64,000 bases of DNA from Chitinophaga solisilvae (GCF_009928525.1 NZ_JAABOK010000003.1:1-64000), one strand, 5' to 3'; counted from the stretch's first letter, positions 1 through 8,754 are shown. A program made the numbers and translations. Notes: generated by a model from the sequence alone, not told the origin.

Positions 1-165
1 ATGGTTTCCTACGATAAAGGATACGATCTCTGGGTAACGGAACCCCGCCTCCACGATACCAAACTGCTGGCGAAACTGGGTGGCAGCCCTAATGTGGAAC
101 TGCTAAATTCTTCATCCGCTTATGTCTTCGCTTCTCATTCGCAATTCGTAATTCGCAATTCGTAA
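1..165 (+). CDS. 3' end of an unidentified gene, running into a repeat
   Basis: An open frame enters from the left edge and ends at TAA 163-165, so only the last 54 codons (or fewer, if ATG 1 is internal) are visible. I do not recognise the family. The readable part (KGYDLWVTEPRLHDTKLL, then LAKLGGSPNVELL) looks like a normal folded C-terminus. The last 18 or so residues, ending SHSQFVIRNS, are encoded by one arm of the dispersed AATTRCG repeat at 111-168 and are probably not ancestral. The gene faces the Dabb gene, with 9 bases between the two stop codons. The gene is probably real because the frame stays open with normal codon use up to the repeat. Confidence 0.5.
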   Translation: MVSYDKGYDLWVTEPRLHDTKLLAKLGGSPNVELLNSSSAYVFASHSQFVIRNS

Positions 166-168
166 TTC
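111..168. repeat. Half copy of the AATTRCG-class inverted repeat
   Basis: This stretch matches the right arm of the palindromes at 10331, 15984 and 44715: a core reading (reverse strand) GAAGACATAAGCGGATGAAG, then GAATGAGAAGC, then alternating AATTGCG and AATTACG units. No matching left arm is present upstream; coding sequence stands there instead. It lies at a convergent junction like the other three members. It is either a decayed copy that lost one arm or a copy whose left arm was overwritten by, or never added to, the upstream gene. Confidence 0.75.
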
Positions 169-174
169 AAAGCC

Positions 175-495
175 TCATATTGTTTCGGCATCAAAAATCA
201 CCGCCTTCTCCCAGTATTGTTTGCAGTTTTCCACAAATTGCCGGTGCACCGGGTGTACCTGGTAAATATCATGACCTTCCTGATTATCAAAAATCATCAG
301 TACGGAGTAGCTGTAACTCCGGTCTATCGTCGGGCGGTCGGTCGCTGCCGGCCGGCCTACATTAAATACCCTGATCTCATCAATTACGTGCAGGCTGCTC
401 ATGCCTGTTTCAAAATGCCTGATTTGTTCTTCAGATAAACCGCTCTTCAGGTAGAAGTTAACGACATGCACAAATTTCTTATCCAATGCCTTCAT
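175..495 (-). CDS. Dabb family (stress-responsive A/B barrel) protein
   Basis: A 106-residue protein that begins MKALDKKFVHVVNFYLK and has the layout of a single dimeric alpha+beta barrel (Dabb) domain: a strand with HVVNFYL near the start, a helix with LSEEQIRHFETGMSSL, a central strand SYSYSVLMIFDN and a terminal HPVHRQFVENCKQYWEKAVIFD. The HPxHxxF segment is typical of the family. No signal peptide is visible, so it should be cytoplasmic. Dabb proteins bind or transform small hydrophobic or polyketide-like molecules in some members, but most bacterial ones have no known substrate. It lies 18 bases downstream of the ABC permease stop on the same strand and may be co-transcribed with that pair. 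Confidence 0.8.
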   Translation of the reverse strand: MKALDKKFVHVVNFYLKSGLSEEQIRHFETGMSSLHVIDEIRVFNVGRPAATDRPTIDRSYSYSVLMIFDNQEGHDIYQVHPVHRQFVENCKQYWEKAVIFDAETI

Positions 496-513
496 ATAAC
501 GTTATTTAATAAA

Positions 514-1710
514 TTATGATTCCTTGTTTACATAAGCATTGACAGTATAGCGGTTTACCAGGTACACCAATGCCAGTACGCCGGCCACTCCGGCAAATAC
601 GCCTGCGCCCGGCCAGGGGCTTATTACCATTTCATGTTTTGCCAGAATGGTGGCGGTAATATATTGCAATCCCGCCAGGATAGCCAGACTCAGCACACCG
701 ATAATAATATACAGCGGCACAAATTGTTTCAACAGGTAGCGCTTCAGTTGTACCGGCGCAGTTCCCAGCATCACCAGCAGCTGTATTTCCTTCTTACAGG
801 AAGCGATAATCAGCTGAATGAACATACTAAAAACCAGCATGGCAAAGAGCAGCAGTATCAGTCCGAAAAATCCTACTACGGAAACGATGGTCTGTACTAT
901 CATCCGTGTTTTGCTGAATTTCAGCTTATCCTGATTGGTGGTGTAGCCATTATCTTCCAGGAACTTTACCAGGGAAGGGTTTGACGGGTCCGGTGTTTTG
1001 ATGATTACACGGGAGGTGCCTGCTGCCCTGCCTGTGCCGTATTTTTCGTTGGCCCACTGCATAAATGAAGCAGGCACCAGAAAGGAAGAAATTCTGTCGG
1101 AGAAACCGACCACATGCCCGATATACTGTTCTGAGATATTATTTCCGGAGATGACCACCTGCAAAGGCAGGGCTTTAACGGTTTCCTGGGAAATCTGTGG
1201 CAGGTCCTGGCTCAGTGAAAATCCGAAGTTGTAAAGATTCAGGAAGTCACTGGGCAGAATGATGGGAATGGTACGGTCGCCTGCATTCCATTTCCAGTCG
1301 TCATTCTTCACATCAATAAAGCTGTCCGGTACGGATTCAAAGAACATATCCGTGGCGAAATGCAGATCTCCGGGGGCCTGCACCACCACCTTATACTGGC
1401 TGGAGGTGATTAACCCGAATGCCTGCACGAAAGGCTCCTGCCGGATATGGTCAATTTCTTCCGGGGAGAAAGCGCTTTTGCCAGTCTGCCCCATATTGGC
1501 GTTGGTGATTTTTTTATTAATCACGAGGAAGTCGGCGGTTTCATTCTGATTTTTGGTACTGTACAGCAGCTGGTTAAAATCTGAATGCACCTGGATGGCA
1601 ACGAGAATGAGCAGCATGGCTATTCCCAGCCCGATGGATGCCATCAGGAAGCGTGTTTTTCCAACACCGGTATGTATAATTTTTTTGAGTAGTTCGAAGA
1701 AAGGGCGCAT
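514..1710 (-). CDS. ABC transporter permease, FtsX/MacB-like
   Basis: A 398-residue membrane protein with one N-terminal membrane segment (FLMASIGLGIAMLLILVAI), a periplasmic region of about 220 residues, and three C-terminal segments (around VSVVGFFGLILLLFAMLV, FVPLYIIIGVLSLAILAG and AGVFAGVAGVLALVYL). This is the FtsX/MacB architecture. The conserved cytoplasmic coupling segment KKEIQLLVMLGTAPVQLKR lies between the first two C-terminal segments. I chose ATG 1710; an upstream TTG at 1722 would add four residues. The ATPase gene stops 12 bases upstream, so the two genes form an operon and presumably one transporter or a mechanotransmission complex. MacB/LolCDE-type systems move lipoproteins or peptides or regulate cell-wall hydrolases; which applies here cannot be told. 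Confidence 0.85.
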   Translation of the reverse strand: MRPFFELLKKIIHTGVGKTRFLMASIGLGIAMLLILVAIQVHSDFNQLLYSTKNQNETADFLVINKKITNANMGQTGKSAFSPEEIDHIRQEPFVQAFGLITSSQYKVVVQAPGDLHFATDMFFESVPDSFIDVKNDDWKWNAGDRTIPIILPSDFLNLYNFGFSLSQDLPQISQETVKALPLQVVISGNNISEQYIGHVVGFSDRISSFLVPASFMQWANEKYGTGRAAGTSRVIIKTPDPSNPSLVKFLEDNGYTTNQDKLKFSKTRMIVQTIVSVVGFFGLILLLFAMLVFSMFIQLIIASCKKEIQLLVMLGTAPVQLKRYLLKQFVPLYIIIGVLSLAILAGLQYITATILAKHEMVISPWPGAGVFAGVAGVLALVYLVNRYTVNAYVNKES

Positions 1711-1722
1711 GAAAAACAACAA

Positions 1723-2373
1723 TTAAAGATGATAATGCACATCATAGGAGAAGTGCTGGTCATTATCCAGGTCAGTTAAAATGAATCCGGCGTTGCGGGC
1801 CTTGCATTCGTCAGCGATGAGGGCGGCCGCACATTGGGTATTGTCTTCATCAAGATGACTGAAGGGTTCGTCCATCAGCAGCCATTGGAAAGGCTGTACC
1901 AGCGCCCGGATGATGGCAATACGCTGCCGTTCGCCGTATGACAGTGTTTTGCTGCTTTGCTGCAGTACATGCGTTACGTTGAGTCTGGCAGCCATTTCCT
2001 TTACTTTTTCGGCGCTGCAGTATGGCTGTGGCAGCATCACTCTTTTAAGGGTGATATTTTCTTCCGCTGTGAGTTGTTCAAATAACCGGAGGTCCTGGAA
2101 CACAATACTCACCTGCTGCTGCCGCATGGAGGCTACCTCATTTCTGCTGTATGACTGCCACGGCCGGCCGTCTACCAGCACTTTGCCCGTATAGTCGTAA
2201 CGGATATGATACAGGTAATGCACCAGTGTGGTTTTTCCGGTGCCGGAGGGGGCTTTTATTTTTACGAAGCTGCCCGGAGTGAAGATCACTTCCTTATTCC
2301 AGACGCCGGAATCGCGCTGCAGGAGTTTATCCTTTAGGGGTACCGGCATCAGGTTTTCTAGCTGAATTTGCAT
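1723..2373 (-). CDS. ABC transporter ATP-binding protein
   Basis: A 216-residue nucleotide-binding subunit. Walker A is APSGTGKT near residues 41-48, the Q-loop is in VSIVFQDLRLFEQL, the signature motif is LSYGERQR, and Walker B with the D-loop is WLLMDEPFSHLDE. Short length and the FQDLRLF Q-loop fit the LolD/MacB/FtsE group. ATG 2373 is preferred; the frame is open back to a TTG at 2397, which would add eight residues of no family resemblance. It is followed 12 bases later by its permease. A 97-bp inverted repeat (2407-2503) lies directly upstream, between it and the DUF4836 gene, so it probably has its own promoter in the short gap. Confidence 0.9.
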   Translation of the reverse strand: MQIQLENLMPVPLKDKLLQRDSGVWNKEVIFTPGSFVKIKAPSGTGKTTLVHYLYHIRYDYTGKVLVDGRPWQSYSRNEVASMRQQQVSIVFQDLRLFEQLTAEENITLKRVMLPQPYCSAEKVKEMAARLNVTHVLQQSSKTLSYGERQRIAIIRALVQPFQWLLMDEPFSHLDEDNTQCAAALIADECKARNAGFILTDLDNDQHFSYDVHYHL

Positions 2374-2406
2374 AGTCCTTGCTGTTAACGTTCCCAATAT
2401 AAATGA

Positions 2407-2503
2407 TTTAGGGATTTTTTGATTTCGTGATATACGGATTTAAATGCAACAATATTGCCGTTGTATTTAAATCCGTATATCACGAAATCAAAAAATCCCT
2501 AAA
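2407..2503. repeat. Long inverted repeat, 44-bp arms
   Basis: Arms 2407-2450 and 2460-2503 are complementary with one mismatch; the 9-base loop is 2451-2459. The stem is A+T rich (GATTTCGTGATATACGG near the middle) and has no GC-rich terminator core. It lies 21 bases beyond the stop of the DUF4836 gene (2525) and 33 bases before the start of the ABC ATPase gene, both on the minus strand. It shares short strings (ATTTTTTGATTT) with the repeat at 61647-61829. It probably ends or stabilises the upstream transcript. Confidence 0.9.
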
Positions 2504-2524
2504 TATACAAATGCCGTTACAGGC

Positions 2525-4330
2525 TTAGTGAACTGGTTCTGCAACCACAGTATCTACCGGAGTAGCAAACAGGCTGTCTTCAATAGCTTTGCTTCTCGCT
2601 TTTTTCGCTTCCATCACTTTTGCGGCTTCGGTAGCGAAGTTAAAGAACTGCACCAGGCTGTTTTCGTCTTTATTTTTCAGGTTCATCACCGCTTCTGTAC
2701 GGATTTTATCGCCGTCAGGTTTGCTTACCAGGGTAGCATCTTTCAGCAGGGCCTGCACTTTGGTGATGATGGTTTTCTCTTCTTCCTCCTGTTTATCCAG
2801 CGGAATGTTTTTGGTAATTTTCTCCAGGTCAATATAACCGCCGATCATGCTGCCTTTCACTTTGCTTTCAACACCTTCTGGCAGTTTGATAGCGCCTTTA
2901 CCGCCCAGGTACTGCTGCAGCAGCACGCTGTCGGAACCCAGGGTGATCATTTTGTCGGTAATAGACATGGCCGGTGCGTTGGCAGCCAGTGCCGGATTAG
3001 CCAGCACATAGCGGTCACCTTCTTTCTGGAATACTTCTTTCAGCATCGGAGAGTTCATCACTTTTTCAAATGCTTCCTTCTTACCTACTTTCAGGCTGAA
3101 GATCCATTTAGCAGTAGGTTCATCCTTGAATTCGCCCGGGAAATAAGGAGATTCCTTTTTCACAACGGAGAAGTCGGAGGCGATGTATACCAGCTGACCT
3201 TCGAATGCGTTCAGGAGGTCATCCATGGTGAGGCCGGATTTGCTGGACAGGAACATGTTTACAAGTCCGTCCATTCCGGTTGATTTAATGATTTCACCTA
3301 TCATCTGGAAATCCAGTGCATAGGACAGGAATCCGGTAACATCGCTGGAAGGATATTTCTTCAGCATATCCAGGTCAATTTCTTTTTTACCGGATTTTTT
3401 GAAGATGGCAGCCATTTCCTTGCCCATGTACTGTATACCGTTTGCTACCACTTTACCTTTTTCGAAGTTGATGGAAGCGGTGTAGAAGGAACCTTCCATC
3501 AATTTTTTGAAATTAGCGGGAATCATGGTCAGCTGACCGCTGTTATAGATGGCTTCCGGGTTTACGAATATGCCCATGTCAGCGCCTTCTTTCAGCAATT
3601 TGGCGAATGGTTCCAGGGCGCCGGCAGTTTCTTCTTTTTTCAGGTGGAAGAGGTGATCGGCTTCAGCAACCCAGGTTTTTACTTCCGCATCGTCGGCAGT
3701 GGCTAAGAGTGCAACCGGAGTGGCAGCAGCGGAGTCGATGGCGGCCGGGTTGGCATCTTCAATAGAAGGCTCGTCGTCGGTGCCGGGCAGACCGGGGGTA
3801 CCGGCAGGCGCGTATTTATTCAGGTCGCTGGGATCAACCGGGCTGATGTACAGTACGGTGCTGTTGGTCCAGGCAACGAGTGCGTGTTTGTCTTCTTCCC
3901 AGATATATTTAAAATCTTTCTCTGTTTTCAGGGAGAAGTCTTTTTTCTCCTTTTTCAGGTATGCTTCAAATTTGGCGGCATCCTGGAGGCTGCCGGTCAT
4001 GCTCAGGTAAGATTTATGTTCGGATGGCTGACCCTGGAAAACGAAAGACACGAAGAAGTGGCTTTTCAGGTCCAGGCCGGAATTTTCCAGTTCTTTCCAT
4101 TCCTTCATCGTTTTGCTGGAAGAGTCTTCCGACTGCATTGCCGAGAAGAATTTATCCATAGTGATGCCATTAGTCACCAGTTTCTGGGTGAGTTGTTTGG
4201 CATTGAGGTCAACCACGATCCCTGCATTTTTGGGGATATGTTTACTTTCATCAGGTGTTTTGGAACAGGAAGAAAGGAATACTGCTGCGCTGACGGCAGC
4301 TAACAAAACTTTGGAAATTGTTCTTTTCAT
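2525..4330 (-). CDS. DUF4836 family lipoprotein
   Basis: A 601-residue protein with a lipoprotein signal: MKRTISKVLLAAVSAAVF followed by the lipobox LSSC at residues 19-22. The mature part starts KTPDESKHIPKNAGIVVDLN, the usual opening of DUF4836, a Bacteroidota family of unknown function about 500-600 residues long. An insert near residues 170-215 is rich in Ala, Pro, Asp and Ser and looks like a flexible linker. The C-terminus is charged and includes KKARSKAIEDSL. It is probably anchored in the outer membrane facing the periplasm. It is a single gene: the next gene downstream is separated by a long hairpin. Confidence 0.85.
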   Translation of the reverse strand: MKRTISKVLLAAVSAAVFLSSCSKTPDESKHIPKNAGIVVDLNAKQLTQKLVTNGITMDKFFSAMQSEDSSSKTMKEWKELENSGLDLKSHFFVSFVFQGQPSEHKSYLSMTGSLQDAAKFEAYLKKEKKDFSLKTEKDFKYIWEEDKHALVAWTNSTVLYISPVDPSDLNKYAPAGTPGLPGTDDEPSIEDANPAAIDSAAATPVALLATADDAEVKTWVAEADHLFHLKKEETAGALEPFAKLLKEGADMGIFVNPEAIYNSGQLTMIPANFKKLMEGSFYTASINFEKGKVVANGIQYMGKEMAAIFKKSGKKEIDLDMLKKYPSSDVTGFLSYALDFQMIGEIIKSTGMDGLVNMFLSSKSGLTMDDLLNAFEGQLVYIASDFSVVKKESPYFPGEFKDEPTAKWIFSLKVGKKEAFEKVMNSPMLKEVFQKEGDRYVLANPALAANAPAMSITDKMITLGSDSVLLQQYLGGKGAIKLPEGVESKVKGSMIGGYIDLEKITKNIPLDKQEEEEKTIITKVQALLKDATLVSKPDGDKIRTEAVMNLKNKDENSLVQFFNFATEAAKVMEAKKARSKAIEDSLFATPVDTVVAEPVH

Positions 4331-4498
4331 AAAAGATATAAAAATTAAAAACGTTAATACGTAGCAACATTTTGCATTCGTCTACAATACTCTCCCACTA
4401 TCGTGGTATTTCATTCCTGCGAAAGTACGCATATTTTTGTTGCTTATATGTCCCTGTTTTCAGGGATCCGTACAATAATTCGGTACCAATATTGTTAA

Positions 4499-4506
4499 TA
4501 CCTTTG
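4499..4506 (+). promoter_or_regulatory. Candidate -7 box TACCTTTG for the YciI gene
   Basis: TACCTTTG matches the Bacteroidota -7 consensus TAnnTTTG and lies 45 bases before ATG 4552. No clear -33 TTTG is seen at the right distance, so this is a motif match only. Confidence 0.4.
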
Positions 4507-4551
4507 TCTGCTTACTATGAAACTAACAATTAAAACCATCGAAAAACCATT

Positions 4552-4830
4552 ATGTACCTGATTCTCTTACAATACATCCGTCCTGTGGCGGCAGTAGAGC
4601 ACTTTATGGAGGCGCACACCGCGTTTCTTCAGAAATATTATGACAATGGCAAGTTTATTCTTTCCGGAAGGAGAAAGCCCAAATCAGGATCACTGATTTT
4701 ATGCCAGGCTTCCAGCCGCAAGGAGGTGGAAGAGATTATGAGTGAAGATCCGCTGGAAAAGTATCAGCTGGCGATGTACGAGATCATTGAATTTGAGCCA
4801 ACACCTTACGCGGCTATTGCCGGAAAATAG
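4552..4830 (+). CDS. YciI family protein
   Basis: A 92-residue protein with the YCII ferredoxin-like fold pattern: MYLILLQYIRP, then a helix with the HFMEAHTAFLQKYYDNGKF block carrying the conserved His, then FILSGRRKP and a C-terminal ELFPE-like strand (YQLAMYEIIEFEP). Family members are small dimeric cytoplasmic proteins; a few act as dehalogenase-like or muconolactone isomerase-like enzymes, most are uncharacterised. It is transcribed alone, divergent from the DUF4836 gene, and faces the SRPBCC gene. Confidence 0.85.
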   Translation: MYLILLQYIRPVAAVEHFMEAHTAFLQKYYDNGKFILSGRRKPKSGSLILCQASSRKEVEEIMSEDPLEKYQLAMYEIIEFEPTPYAAIAGK

Positions 4831-4886
4831 TTCCCTTCCTTTTTATCTTTTGTGCCAGCTTCCATTATTTTTCCCCGCCTTACTGA

Positions 4887-5903
4887 CTACTGCATAAAGT
4901 AAATGACCTTTGTGAGCCATTTGCTGCTGTCCTTTTCTGTGCCCGGATCTGTCACATACATTTCTATTGTTGGCGGAATGACTTTCTTTCCTTTACCTGC
5001 TACAAATTTTTTCAGGGCTACGTGTGCATTGGCAGTTTTATCGTAGGGGCCGTAATAATCCACATAGGCTGCTTTGGCGGCCGGCAGTTTAAATATTTCG
5101 AAGCCGGCGCCGAGGGTGCTGCCTTCCGGAACGGGAATAGCGGCGGCCATATCTGTCTGTTTTGCATTTTCATCCCAGGTGAAGAAGAGTCCGCAAGGCA
5201 CCCCTGGCTGCAGTTTTGCGGCGGTTGCGGCTTTATAGATGACGCCCAGGTTGGACTGGTAGTAGGATCCGATACTTTTAAAGGGGATGGTTTTTCGTGT
5301 ACCCACATACGTGGTGGCGGGGAAATCCATTTCTTTTACGGTAACATTAATACCGCTGGGGGTGCCGGGGCCGTTCTTATCGGCCTCAGCCATACTTTTA
5401 AGGTTATTGAGTCCTTTCTGGAAATCATCTTCCAGGGCGCTTTTCATAAAAAGGGCCATTACGTTCTGCGGCCGGTCGTAGCGGGCATCAAATCCCCATA
5501 CGACCTTAGTATTTCCGGCTGCTTCCGTCAGCCGGAAATACACGTCCGATTCGGACCGGAATGGTTTAATGAAGGTTAATTTCTGTTGAACAGTTTTATA
5601 CGGATCCAGCGAGAGGTGCTGCAGCTGGCCTTCTCCGATTTTTTTCCCGTTCCAGGAGTTGATAGCGCCTACAGTACCATCATCTCCCGTGATGGTATAT
5701 CTGGCAGCAGAGTCCATCTGTTTCCAGGTACTCCATTCATTGAAGCGTTCAAAGCGCACAATATCATTCCATACAATAGATGCCGGCGCGTTGATTTCAA
5801 CGCTGCGTTCCACATGCAACCGGGTAGGAGCGGTAAAAATCAGAATAATCAGAACAAGCAGGAGAAGTCCGATAATCCAGGCAAGCGCTTTTAATACTTT
5901 CAT
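4887..5903 (-). CDS. SRPBCC plus GyrI-like effector-binding domain protein
   Basis: A 338-residue two-domain protein. It opens with a membrane segment (LAWIIGLLLLVLIILIF, residues 8-24), then an SRPBCC/polyketide-cyclase-like domain (VERSVEINAPASIVWNDI through about residue 170), then a GyrI-like/AraC effector-binding domain (VKEMDFPATTYVGTR to the end). Both halves make hydrophobic ligand-binding cavities in known families, so the protein is likely a membrane-anchored binding or sensor protein. The frame is open another 48 residues upstream, but that part is basic, low-complexity and overlaps msrB's end; ATG 5903 directly before the membrane segment is the natural start. It lies 85 bases downstream of msrB. 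Confidence 0.8.
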   Translation of the reverse strand: MKVLKALAWIIGLLLLVLIILIFTAPTRLHVERSVEINAPASIVWNDIVRFERFNEWSTWKQMDSAARYTITGDDGTVGAINSWNGKKIGEGQLQHLSLDPYKTVQQKLTFIKPFRSESDVYFRLTEAAGNTKVVWGFDARYDRPQNVMALFMKSALEDDFQKGLNNLKSMAEADKNGPGTPSGINVTVKEMDFPATTYVGTRKTIPFKSIGSYYQSNLGVIYKAATAAKLQPGVPCGLFFTWDENAKQTDMAAAIPVPEGSTLGAGFEIFKLPAAKAAYVDYYGPYDKTANAHVALKKFVAGKGKKVIPPTIEMYVTDPGTEKDSSKWLTKVIYFMQ

Positions 5904-5988
5904 AACTCCGGGGGATTGATTACAATAAAAATACGTTTTTTTATTGTGCAACCGCCGGGGGTGTTGGCATTGTAAGTGCGGGTTCGGG

Positions 5989-6558
5989 CTACTCTTTTTC
6001 CTTTTCTTTTTCCTTGAAGTGTTTGTCTGCTTCTTTGGCCTGTTCAAAATCCAGGATCACGGAGTTAATGCAATAACGGAGGCCGGTTGGCGGCGGACCA
6101 TCGTCGAAAACGTGACCGAGGTGTGCTTTACAGCGGCCGCACATTACTTCTGTACGGTGCATGCCATGTGAATTGTCCGGTGTGTAGATGACGCTGGCTT
6201 TGGTAATAGGTTCAAAAAAACTGGGCCAGCCGCAGCTGCTTTCAAATTTGGCGTCTGAGACAAAAAGCGGGTTACCGCAGGCGGCGCAATAATAGGTCCC
6301 CTTTTCCTTGCTGTTCCAGTATTTACCTGTAAATGCCCATTCGGTTCCTTTTTCTCTGGCGATATTGTAAACTTCCGGGGGTAATATTTTACGCCATTCC
6401 TCGTCGGTTTTGTTCACTTTGCTAGTGTCCGACCGGGAGTACACTTCTCCCTTCTTTTTTCCATCTTCCATTGAATTCTTTTTTTCGCTGTTTTGCGAGT
6501 AAGTACAGTTGGTGACTAATGTTGCGATGCTCAAAATTATCAGATTCCGCAGGTTCAT
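5989..6558 (-). CDS. msrB: Peptide-methionine (R)-S-oxide reductase, exported
   Basis: MsrB reduces methionine-R-sulfoxide in proteins. The 189-residue sequence carries the family's landmarks: two zinc CxxC pairs (CAAC and CGRC), SCGWPSF, the GHVFDDGP block and the catalytic selenocysteine-equivalent Cys in RYCINS. An N-terminal hydrophobic stretch (LIILSIATLVTNC) looks like a lipoprotein signal with lipobox LVTNC, so the enzyme probably acts in the periplasm as an oxidative repair protein. The region between the signal and domain is rich in Lys and Glu. A short Lys/Glu tail ends the protein. No msrA is adjacent. Confidence 0.93.
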   Translation of the reverse strand: MNLRNLIILSIATLVTNCTYSQNSEKKNSMEDGKKKGEVYSRSDTSKVNKTDEEWRKILPPEVYNIAREKGTEWAFTGKYWNSKEKGTYYCAACGNPLFVSDAKFESSCGWPSFFEPITKASVIYTPDNSHGMHRTEVMCGRCKAHLGHVFDDGPPPTGLRYCINSVILDFEQAKEADKHFKEKEKEKE

Positions 6559-6804
6559 ATACTACGTTTGTTGTCGTTAACGTGACATTAACACTATCAT
6601 TGTATAACTCTCATTAAATAACTCTTTGGCTTAGATTATATTTTTCTCTGATAAAAGTACGTATGAATGCGCTTAATGGATTGTTAAACCCCATAAATCA
6701 GACCAGTATTTTCGGTAACCGGGCTTCCCGGATTCAAACAGTCTGATAATCACCCGCGAGCAACTCCGTATAAATTATTAACTTTACGCCAAAAGGCTAG
6801 TTAA

Positions 6805-8706
6805 GTGGCGGATATCATCAATTTATTACCAGACAATATAGCGAACCAGATAGCTGCAGGGGAAGTGATACAAAGACCGGCATCGGCGGTAAAGGAATTA
6901 CTGGAGAATGCAGTGGACGCGGGTGCAACAGAAATTCAGCTGATCATTAAAGATGCGGGCAAGGAGTTGGTGCAGGTAATTGATAACGGCGGCGGTATGA
7001 GTGAAACGGATGCCCGGATGTGCTTTGAACGTCATGCTACTTCCAAAATACAATCTATAGACGATCTTTTCCAGATCCGGACAATGGGTTTCCGCGGCGA
7101 AGCACTGGCTTCTATTGCAGCCGTTTCGCAGGTGGAGCTGAAAACCCGGAAAAAAACTACCGATCTGGGCTCCTATATTGAGATTGACAACAGCGTGGTC
7201 AGAAAACAGGAACCCTGTCAGACGGCTGAAGGCACCAGTATTGCCATGAAAAACCTGTTCTTCAATGTGCCCGCCCGCAGAAACTTCCTGAAAAGCAATG
7301 CGGCGGAAATGCGACATATTGTGGATGAGTTTATCAGAGTGGCCATGGCCTTCCCGCAGCTGCAGTTCTCCCTCACCAGCAATAACCAGCAGCTGTTTCA
7401 CCTGGACAAAGGCTCCCTGAAACAGCGTATTATCGCTATTTTGGGCCAGCACTACAATGCCCGTCTCGTAAATGTGAAGGAAAGTACCGACTATATGAAC
7501 GTGTACGGCTTTGTAGGTAAACCGGAAACCGCCAAAAAAACCCGCGGCGACCAGTTCTTCTTCGTTAATAACCGCTTCATCAAAAGCCCGTACCTGCACC
7601 ATGCAGTGATGAGTGCTTTCGCAGATATTATTCCGGCAGACAGCTTCCCGCTGTATGTACTGTTCATTGATGTGAACCCGGAGCATGTGGACATCAACGT
7701 GCATCCTACCAAACAGGAGATCAAATTTGATGACGAAAAGGTCATGTACGCCTTTATTCAGGCCACGGTAAAACATGCGCTGGCACAGTTCAACGTAACG
7801 GCTACCCTGGACTTTGACCTGGATCCCAGTATCCAGGCCCTGGATGCTGTCAGCAAACCATTCACCGCCAAACAGCAGGAAGAGTCCACCCAGTCGCCCC
7901 TGTACAAGTCCTTCACACAGGCCCACCAGGCGCACATGATTGACAAAAGCAATACCGGCAGCAATCTGAAACACTGGAAAGACCTGTATGAAACCAGCTC
8001 CCAGCAGCCTTCTGCAGACAGATATACCGTTGCCGCCTATACGGAAGAACCGGAAACGCGTCCGGCAGTAACGTATGAAAGTCAGCCGCACGCCACCGCA
8101 TCTGTCATTGATGAACGCTGGCAGGACACCTCCACCGATCAGAAAGTGCCCGTTCAGGTGCACCAGCAATATATTTTGTCCCAGATCAAGTCAGGCTTCA
8201 TTCTGATAGATCAGCAGGCGGCCCATGAAAGAATCCTGTACGAGCGCTATCTGCGCGCCATCCAGGAAACTCCGATGGCTACCCAGCAAAGCCTCTTCCC
8301 GCAAACGCTGCAGCTGCCTCCGGCAGATGCGCTCATCATTGCGGAAATGCTTCCCGAACTGCAGGCCCTGGGCTATGAGCTGGAACCTTTCGGTAACCAT
8401 ACCTTTGTGGTTCGCGGCGTACCGGCAGATATTCAGGCCGGCAACGACCAGGCCACCATAGAAGGGCTGCTGGAGCAGTTCAAACACTTCAGCGACCTGA
8501 AAGTAAACAGGCGGGAACAACTGATCCGCTCAATGGCACGCAATAACGCCATCCCGGCCGGAAAAGTGCTTTCCTCCCGCGAAATGCAGAATATCATTGA
8601 CGAACTTTTTGCCTGCAGCATGCCTAACGTGGCGCCTGGCGGGAAGTTTACCTTCATATCCTTCAAACTCACGGATCTCGCCCGGATGTTTGAAAGAGGC
8701 AATTAA
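6805..8706 (+). CDS. mutL: DNA mismatch repair protein MutL
   Basis: A 633-residue MutL. The N-terminal GHKL ATPase has the classic motifs: the start MADIINLLPDNIANQIAAGE, VKELLENAVDAGA (catalytic Glu and Asn), DNGGGM and GFRGEAL. A long variable linker spans about residues 340-440. The C-terminal dimerisation domain has the metal-binding endonuclease motif as DQQAAHERILYE near residue 468; the textbook form is DQHA(x)2E(x)4E, so His is replaced by Gln. The gene begins with GTG 6805; no ATG fits the conserved N-terminus. It nicks or coordinates excision during mismatch repair with MutS, which is not in this window. Confidence 0.95.
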   Translation: MADIINLLPDNIANQIAAGEVIQRPASAVKELLENAVDAGATEIQLIIKDAGKELVQVIDNGGGMSETDARMCFERHATSKIQSIDDLFQIRTMGFRGEALASIAAVSQVELKTRKKTTDLGSYIEIDNSVVRKQEPCQTAEGTSIAMKNLFFNVPARRNFLKSNAAEMRHIVDEFIRVAMAFPQLQFSLTSNNQQLFHLDKGSLKQRIIAILGQHYNARLVNVKESTDYMNVYGFVGKPETAKKTRGDQFFFVNNRFIKSPYLHHAVMSAFADIIPADSFPLYVLFIDVNPEHVDINVHPTKQEIKFDDEKVMYAFIQATVKHALAQFNVTATLDFDLDPSIQALDAVSKPFTAKQQEESTQSPLYKSFTQAHQAHMIDKSNTGSNLKHWKDLYETSSQQPSADRYTVAAYTEEPETRPAVTYESQPHATASVIDERWQDTSTDQKVPVQVHQQYILSQIKSGFILIDQQAAHERILYERYLRAIQETPMATQQSLFPQTLQLPPADALIIAEMLPELQALGYELEPFGNHTFVVRGVPADIQAGNDQATIEGLLEQFKHFSDLKVNRREQLIRSMARNNAIPAGKVLSSREMQNIIDELFACSMPNVAPGGKFTFISFKLTDLARMFERGN

Positions 8707-8715
8707 TTGTTTCAG

Positions 8716-8754
8716 ACAGGTGGTTCTTACCAGGAGGCCACCTGTTTTTCTTTT
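8716..8754 (+). terminator. Intrinsic terminator after mutL
   Basis: Stem ACAGGTGG (8716-8723) pairs with CCACCTGT (8738-8745) around a 14-base loop and is followed by TTTTCTTTTG. It lies 10 bases beyond the mutL stop codon. Confidence 0.75.

Noticed and set aside
2528..3283. 251-codon plus-strand frame rich in Phe and His
   Set aside because: Antisense to the DUF4836 gene; composition is that of a shadow frame.
4451..4466. TCCCTG/CAGGGA hairpin between divergent DUF4836 and YciI genes
   Set aside because: Six base pairs, no T run and no gene end nearby.
6898..8169. 423-codon open frame on the strand opposite mutL
   Set aside because: It mirrors the codon pattern of mutL, and its protein shows no family features. 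MutL itself is certain.
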